43,020 bases of DNA from a virus. This document shows, piece by piece, positions 39,490-43,020 of the stretch (position 1 is its first letter; each line of letters begins with the position of its first letter). A program made the translations under genes and the position numbers. The stretch covers positions 1-43,020 of IMG/VR virus record IMGVR_UViG_3300010938_000071; one strand, 5' to 3'. The notes under the pieces were generated by a model. That model did not search any database. It was not told where the DNA came from and saw only the letters and a list, made by a program, of their open reading frames with translations.

Positions 39490-39957
39490 ATGGCCAAGCT
39501 AACTTCTGGACTCAGAAGGGTCATAGATGACCTTTGGCGTAGCTGGCTCAGGTTCCTTCTCCTTTCGGAAAGGGAAGGTAGACTCATCCTACTCTACATG
39601 TGGACAAGCCGTTATGGCAAACTATCACCGGAAGACCAGCGGAAACTAGCGACTGATTTCCTCATGGTCGGCAGAAACAAGTTTGCCAAGCAATTTGGCT
39701 TTTCAGAGCCTCCAACATACGGAACACCACCAGCCAAATACATTACAATCTATACCGGCGATCTCAGTGAGGAGGAATGTCAGCTGTTTTTTAAGATCAC
39801 CCAGGAATATCGTCTCACCTCTAACCAACTAGCAAAAATCTTACTTCTCATAGGGCTTCACTATACCCAGCAAAAAGGTATCAACCGGCTCTGGACACTC
39901 CGCGACAAGGTTGAAAAGGATCAACCACTAGCCATAAACTTTGAGACTAATGATTAA
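39490..39957 (+). CDS. Hypothetical basic helical protein (155 aa)
   Basis: Leaderless start. The N-terminal half has amphipathic helices rich in Arg/Leu/Trp (Trp-Arg-Ser-Trp-Leu-Arg-Phe-Leu-Leu-Leu). The middle has Gly-Phe-Ser-Glu-Pro-Pro-Thr-Tyr-Gly. The C-terminal part could contain a helix-turn-helix (Leu-Thr-Ser-Asn-Gln-Leu-Ala-Lys-Ile-Leu-Leu). As first gene of TU6 and divergent from the virion operon, it might regulate the shared promoter region, but no family is recognised. Confidence 0.7.
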   Translation: MAKLTSGLRRVIDDLWRSWLRFLLLSEREGRLILLYMWTSRYGKLSPEDQRKLATDFLMVGRNKFAKQFGFSEPPTYGTPPAKYITIYTGDLSEEECQLFFKITQEYRLTSNQLAKILLLIGLHYTQQKGINRLWTLRDKVEKDQPLAINFETND

Positions 39958-40348
39958 GGTTCTTGACAGACGAAATGTAGGAGCTCCCAGCGGAATAGGG
40001 GGCTGGCTATACGCTAATGTAAACGGCTTCAGCCGTGCCCTAAATGGAAGCTATGTTCAACACATCTGGATTATTGTGCATGATGGGGTCCGGCAACGAA
40101 CACATGGAACCGACAAAGGAATACCCGCAACTGCCACAAGTGAACGCTCTCTAAAATTCCCTCTATTGACCGACTTCTTCGGCCAGAACTCTGTTGATGG
40201 TTATCAAGATACTGGCTATGTCTTCTCACTTGCAGTGCTGGTAGAATATACTGACAACACATCGGAAAGCGTTGAACTTGACACGGCCATAGAATTCGTT
40301 GACACCGTAGCCGATGACCTACATCCAACACCTGACACAAAGGAGTGA
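39950..40348 (+). CDS. Beta-rich hypothetical protein (132 aa)
   Basis: The start at ATG 39950 overlaps the upstream stop (ATGATTAA). A TTG nine bases earlier is also possible. The protein is Gly/Ser/Thr-rich with alternating strands (Tyr-Val-Phe-Ser-Leu-Ala-Val-Leu-Val-Glu-Tyr; Ser-Val-Glu-Leu-Asp-Thr-Ala), suggesting an Ig-like or jelly-roll sandwich. It lies before the holin and fibre genes, so it may be a tail or baseplate decoration. No family recognised. Confidence 0.65.
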   Translation: MIKVLDRRNVGAPSGIGGWLYANVNGFSRALNGSYVQHIWIIVHDGVRQRTHGTDKGIPATATSERSLKFPLLTDFFGQNSVDGYQDTGYVFSLAVLVEYTDNTSESVELDTAIEFVDTVADDLHPTPDTKE

Positions 40349-40352
40349 GATC

Positions 40353-40598
40353 ATGAGCCATGATGAGGTTTTGCAAATCTTAGGCCAGCTGAATGATCTT
40401 AATGCCCGGTTGGCCAGGATAGAGGCCAAGCTCAACAACGGCCTTTGCCAAGATGTAGAAGACCATGAAGCCCGGATAAGAGACATAGAAACCTGGAAGG
40501 CTAAGCTCTATTGGCTCCCTGGCCTTCTCTCAGGGATTATAGGGGGAGCGGCCGGGGCCTTAGGGGCCATAATTGTGCAGGTCATAACAAGGAGGTAA
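40353..40598 (+). CDS. XhlA/BhlA-like holin (81 aa)
   Basis: ATG 40353 follows AAAGGAGTGAG. Residues 5-50 are a coiled coil (Gln-Ile-Leu-Gly-Gln-Leu-Asn-Asp-Leu-Asn-Ala-Arg-Leu-Ala). Residues 53-77 are one membrane helix rich in Gly/Ala (Gly-Ile-Ile-Gly-Gly-Ala-Ala-Gly-Ala-Leu-Gly), and the end is Thr-Arg-Arg. The same architecture is seen in hemolysin-XhlA-type holins of Gram-positive phages. It would form the membrane lesion that releases the TU2 amidase and papain-like enzyme. It is encoded apart from them, which is unusual. Confidence 0.75.
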   Translation: MSHDEVLQILGQLNDLNARLARIEAKLNNGLCQDVEDHEARIRDIETWKAKLYWLPGLLSGIIGGAAGALGAIIVQVITRR

Positions 40599-40601
40599 GA
40601 A

Positions 40602-41735
40602 ATGGCTTACTTACAGCTTTCTGGTAAAATGCTTCGTCTGAATGGAAATCAATATCTCAGAAAGGCATGGCCAGCTGGAAATTACCCTAGCTTGTCAGCG
40701 TGCTGGGTCAGGATTGCGAGTAAAATAAATGAGTTCCCGCAAGCTGACTCTCGCACTGTGCTTCATATAGTGGCCAATACAGGGAAGATTGAAATTACAT
40801 ATTTCCAAGACCTTAGCTATGGTGGGGATCTGATACGCGTATCATCTGCAACATCTAACACAAGTAAGATTACCATTCTGGGCCTTCCAAGCTGGTATAG
40901 CTCTACAGGCCTAACAGCACCAATCGGGTCAAATACTATTGATGTGGTTTGGAATGGCGATATTCTTTGTGTATACCTTAATGGAACACTTGCAGGGAAA
41001 TATTCTGGTATAACTGGGCGCATTGAAAACAACAGTGTATACTTCGGTGTAAATATAGGACAATACGATTATGGTAGTGGTATTAAAAGATTTCTTGGTG
41101 ATGTGGGTGATTGTATAATTCATGATGCTGTGCCGAGCTTTCTTGCTGATTTTCCAAGATATATTCCCAATGCAAATCTCAAAGCTACAGAATTCCTAAA
41201 ACTACACGGCCTTACTGAGAATGATGTTTTGTGCTTATATGATTACCGCGATCCCAGTAATCCCGGAAAGAATTATGGCTCAGGAGGGTCAGACTGGGAT
41301 TTGACCGCCTATGGCAATCCAACTATTTTGGACACTGATTTTCAGTATGAGCTGGTTGATGAACCACCCCTTATAGCTAGAGCTTACTGCGATGACGCGG
41401 CTGGTCCCCATCCCCATACCGTTAATTTCACATGTGAGGCATTTGGGGGAACAGAAACCTATCAGTATCAGTGGTATTATAGGGCCGCTGGTGCTGGAAC
41501 CTGGAATACAATTGGCGGGGCCACAGATCCTACTCTAAAATGGACTATACCATCAGTAGGGGATTGGGAGGTAAGATGTAAAGTTAGTGATGGGAAAAAC
41601 ACTGTGTATTCTGATATTGTTTCTGTGGAAGCCTACGATCCTACCCCTATTGAATACCCTCAGGCTACCACCTTCAGAGCCAACCTCAGAAATCCCACAC
41701 TAAAAGGGAACTTGATATTAAAGCTTCCCCAATAA
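40602..41735 (+). CDS. Tail-fibre/adhesin: LamG-like domain plus Ig/PKD-like domain (377 aa)
   Basis: It starts 3 bp after the holin stop behind GGAGGTAAGAA. Residues 25-185 fit a concanavalin/LamG jelly roll (Ile-Asp-Val-Val-Trp-Asn-Gly-Asp-Ile-Leu-Cys-Val-Tyr-Leu-Asn-Gly-Thr and Gly-Asp-Val-Gly-Asp strands). Residues 255-345 look like an Ig/PKD domain (Phe-Gly-Gly-Thr-Glu-Thr-Tyr-Gln-Tyr-Gln-Trp-Tyr-Tyr-Arg; Trp-Glu-Val-Arg-Cys-Lys-Val-Ser-Asp-Gly). Such combinations bind carbohydrate on phage fibres. It is probably the receptor-binding protein, although it lies outside the virion operon. Last gene of TU6; no terminator is evident in the 59 bp before the convergent methyltransferase gene. 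Confidence 0.7.
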   Translation: MAYLQLSGKMLRLNGNQYLRKAWPAGNYPSLSACWVRIASKINEFPQADSRTVLHIVANTGKIEITYFQDLSYGGDLIRVSSATSNTSKITILGLPSWYSSTGLTAPIGSNTIDVVWNGDILCVYLNGTLAGKYSGITGRIENNSVYFGVNIGQYDYGSGIKRFLGDVGDCIIHDAVPSFLADFPRYIPNANLKATEFLKLHGLTENDVLCLYDYRDPSNPGKNYGSGGSDWDLTAYGNPTILDTDFQYELVDEPPLIARAYCDDAAGPHPHTVNFTCEAFGGTETYQYQWYYRAAGAGTWNTIGGATDPTLKWTIPSVGDWEVRCKVSDGKNTVYSDIVSVEAYDPTPIEYPQATTFRANLRNPTLKGNLILKLPQ

Positions 41736-41794
41736 GTAAGCATCAAACTACGATTATTTTTTCATGTTGCGAATGGTGCAAAAGTCAAGCCTCC

Positions 41795-42439
41795 TTAGTC
41801 ATCAAAAAGGTCTCCTATCCCCTTTGGCTTTTCCAACCACATGATTATAGGTTCATGTAGAGCAAGTTGTTTGTAGTTGACAAAGTAGAACCAGGCATAG
41901 TCAACCATGCTGGTGGAGAGGTATTCAGTTTTATCCCACCCACTCCTTATCTTCAGGCGCCAGGGGATAACATATAGCGTATGTAGCCTACCTCCGATCT
42001 CATAGCTCTTGCGGCCCCACAGCTGATTATATCTCTCTATCCCTGCTAGAAATGAGACCCGCATGAGCATATAAACCCCTTTCCGGGCGTGCTTGAGCGC
42101 ATGGAGAACGAATTCCAGGGCCAAGTTGAAGGGGGGGTTCGTGATGATCCAGTCAACATCGCGCTCTGCACGGAGAAAATCAACTCCCTTCTCGCCATAG
42201 ACATCCTCATCTGTTCTGAGATCTGAGCTGATGATCTTGCACTCCGGGTAAGCCTTTTCCAGAATGCGTGAGATGGCCCCGTTCCCTGAGGCTGGCTCCC
42301 AAATTACATCGCCAGTGGAGAACCGGTAGCCCACTTCCTTGAGCAAAGCCATGACCGCGTCCGGTGGCGTGATGTAATAGTCATAGGGGGCGCGGTCATA
42401 GCCGGCCCCAGCAAAATTTGCTGGGTGGGTTTTATTCAT
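41795..42439 (-). CDS. DNA adenine-N6 methyltransferase (214 aa)
   Basis: Motif I is Glu-Pro-Ala-Ser-Gly-Asn-Gly-Ala at 48-55 and the catalytic motif IV is Thr-Asn-Pro-Pro-Phe at 100-104, with a start (Tyr-Tyr-Ile-Thr-Pro-Pro) typical of phage adenine methylases of this size. It is likely a solitary enzyme that modifies phage DNA against host restriction, as no endonuclease partner is seen. Last gene of TU1, behind AGGATGTAAAACC. It may complement the larger methyltransferase-helicase by methylating a different sequence. Confidence 0.85.
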   Translation of the reverse strand: MNKTHPANFAGAGYDRAPYDYYITPPDAVMALLKEVGYRFSTGDVIWEPASGNGAISRILEKAYPECKIISSDLRTDEDVYGEKGVDFLRAERDVDWIITNPPFNLALEFVLHALKHARKGVYMLMRVSFLAGIERYNQLWGRKSYEIGGRLHTLYVIPWRLKIRSGWDKTEYLSTSMVDYAWFYFVNYKQLALHEPIIMWLEKPKGIGDLFDD

Positions 42440-42450
42440 GGTTTTACATC

Positions 42451-42933
42451 CTATATGGTTATCACAGCGTCAAACCACTCATCTATGCCTACCTCCTGAA
42501 GACACTTTTTTATGAACTTTGGCGAATAACCAGGCACCAGAGCTAAGATTAACCTATTCTCATATGACCACCCGATATACATTCCGAACGGAAACACTCC
42601 TTTTTCGCGGACGATAACCTTTTTCAACATCTTTATCCGCTCTATGACCTCATCCTCGCTAGCACGGGTTTTACTTTGTATTCTCCGTATTGTAATTTCG
42701 TCTATATCCGTTTTGTCAATCCAGTTGAGCATGGTCTCCTTATCCTTGAACCTCTCGTTAAACCACGCGTCTAGCTCCTTGAGGGACCTGAAGGACGCTA
42801 TGATATTATCAAAGGTAGAGATAAAAGGAGAAACCCTCACATGATATAGCCGGCCATCGACCCATTTCTTTATAAGCTCCAGACCGACCTTAGCCAGCTT
42901 CATCCTTATGGCTTGTTCTGTTAGCTTTGTCAT
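42451..42933 (-). CDS. Hypothetical protein (160 aa)
   Basis: ATG 42931-42933 follows AAAGGAGGTAAAAAC. The frame continues upstream to 42963, but the SD fixes this start. The N-terminal 45 residues contain a helix and a hairpin (Gly-Arg-Leu-Tyr-His-Val-Arg-Val). Residues 50-110 are charged helices (Lys-Glu-Leu-Asp-Ala-Trp-Phe, Ile-Arg-Arg-Ile-Gln-Ser-Lys-Thr-Arg). The C-terminus alternates strands. No family recognised. It sits between the gene at the circle join and the methyltransferase in TU1. Confidence 0.7.
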   Translation of the reverse strand: MTKLTEQAIRMKLAKVGLELIKKWVDGRLYHVRVSPFISTFDNIIASFRSLKELDAWFNERFKDKETMLNWIDKTDIDEITIRRIQSKTRASEDEVIERIKMLKKVIVREKGVFPFGMYIGWSYENRLILALVPGYSPKFIKKCLQEVGIDEWFDAVITI

Positions 42934-42937
42934 GTTT

Positions 42938-43020
42938 TTACCTCCTTTGCTTGACCAGGCCAAGCTTCTCCAGGAAAAGCGCTACCCCGTTTATATCATC
43001 ATCAGTGAGTTGCCAGCTGA
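42938..43020 (-). CDS. 3' end of the gene that starts at 572 (across the circle join)
   Basis: This is the continuation of the YGP-motif protein. The 55-bp overlap is shared with bases 1-55, and the unique part encodes the C-terminus ending Gln-Arg-Arg. The codons Arg-Arg-stop read AGG AGG TAA, so the stop codon lies inside the Shine-Dalgarno sequence of the next gene (42451-42933). The same stop-in-SD arrangement occurs at other junctions of this phage. Confidence 0.8.
   Translation of the reverse strand, partial: SWQLTDDDINGVALFLEKLGLVKQRR
42966..43020. repeat. 55-bp direct terminal repeat (right copy)
   Basis: Exact copy of the first 55 bases. Removing one copy gives a circle of 42,965 bp, and the gene interrupted at the left end then closes with a stop codon at 42938-42940. 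Confidence 0.95.

Noticed and set aside
1-43020. CRISPR array or integrase/att sites
   Set aside because: No regularly spaced repeats with unique spacers, no tyrosine or serine recombinase motifs, and no duplicated tRNA end were found.
42966-43020. Terminal repeat as a physical T7-like end
   Set aside because: A 55-bp repeat that falls inside a gene reading across the join fits an assembly overlap of a circular molecule better than biological termini.

Overview
The window is a complete circular or circularly permuted genome of about 42,965 bp. Its last 55 bases (42966-43020) repeat its first 55, and one gene reads without a break across the join. Gene content is that of a tailed bacteriophage with a podovirus-type (T7/P22-like) virion: small and large terminase, portal, scaffold, HK97-fold major capsid, two adaptor-like proteins, a 1156-residue tail-tube/stabiliser protein, then three ejection-type internal proteins ending in a 2588-residue giant. 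TTGACA/TATAAT promoters, strong AGGAGG ribosome sites and an initiator-like tRNA-Met point to a bacterial host. The host lineage cannot be read from the sequence. I see no integrase, DNA polymerase, primase or RNA polymerase, so the phage probably relies on host synthesis enzymes.

Transcription units (TU). TU1 (minus strand) starts at a consensus promoter at 6563-6591, runs down through position 1 and continues from 43020 to 41795. It carries a structured leader, small hypotheticals, a Rad52-like annealing protein with a miniature paralogue, a RuvC-like resolvase, a DnaB-N/RecA-fold helicase and an adenine methyltransferase. TU2 (minus, about 8191 to 6838) holds a tRNA-Met-like gene nested in a short reading frame, an amidase and a papain-like hydrolase, and ends at a GC-rich hairpin. 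TU3 (minus, about 15616 to 9078) holds hypotheticals, an adenine-methyltransferase/SNF2-helicase fusion and several small paralogous proteins behind structured leaders, and ends at a strong intrinsic terminator. TU4 (plus, 15760-16182) is one leaderless helix-turn-helix regulator. TU5 (minus, 39436 to 16184) is the packaging and virion operon. TU6 (plus, 39490-41735) carries a hypothetical, a beta-rich protein, an XhlA-like holin and a LamG/Ig-like fibre.

The most unusual content is non-coding. Four leaders (5696-5744, 5983-6029, 11122-11170, 15573-15619) fold into two adjacent hairpins whose loops are complementary to each other. Both stems and the loop-loop pairing change by compensating substitutions between copies, and each sits directly upstream of a ribosome-binding site. 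Two further leaders (6457-6545, 10291-10347) form a second family in which a hairpin loop pairs with upstream sequence. Three related hairpin units follow stop codons in TU3. I do not recognise these as a known RNA class.

A set of AAATCGCCC iterons with an AT-rich palindrome lies inside the helicase gene (a candidate origin). Copies recur in the TU1 promoter spacer and beside the TU2 promoter, suggesting that one protein may link replication to transcription.
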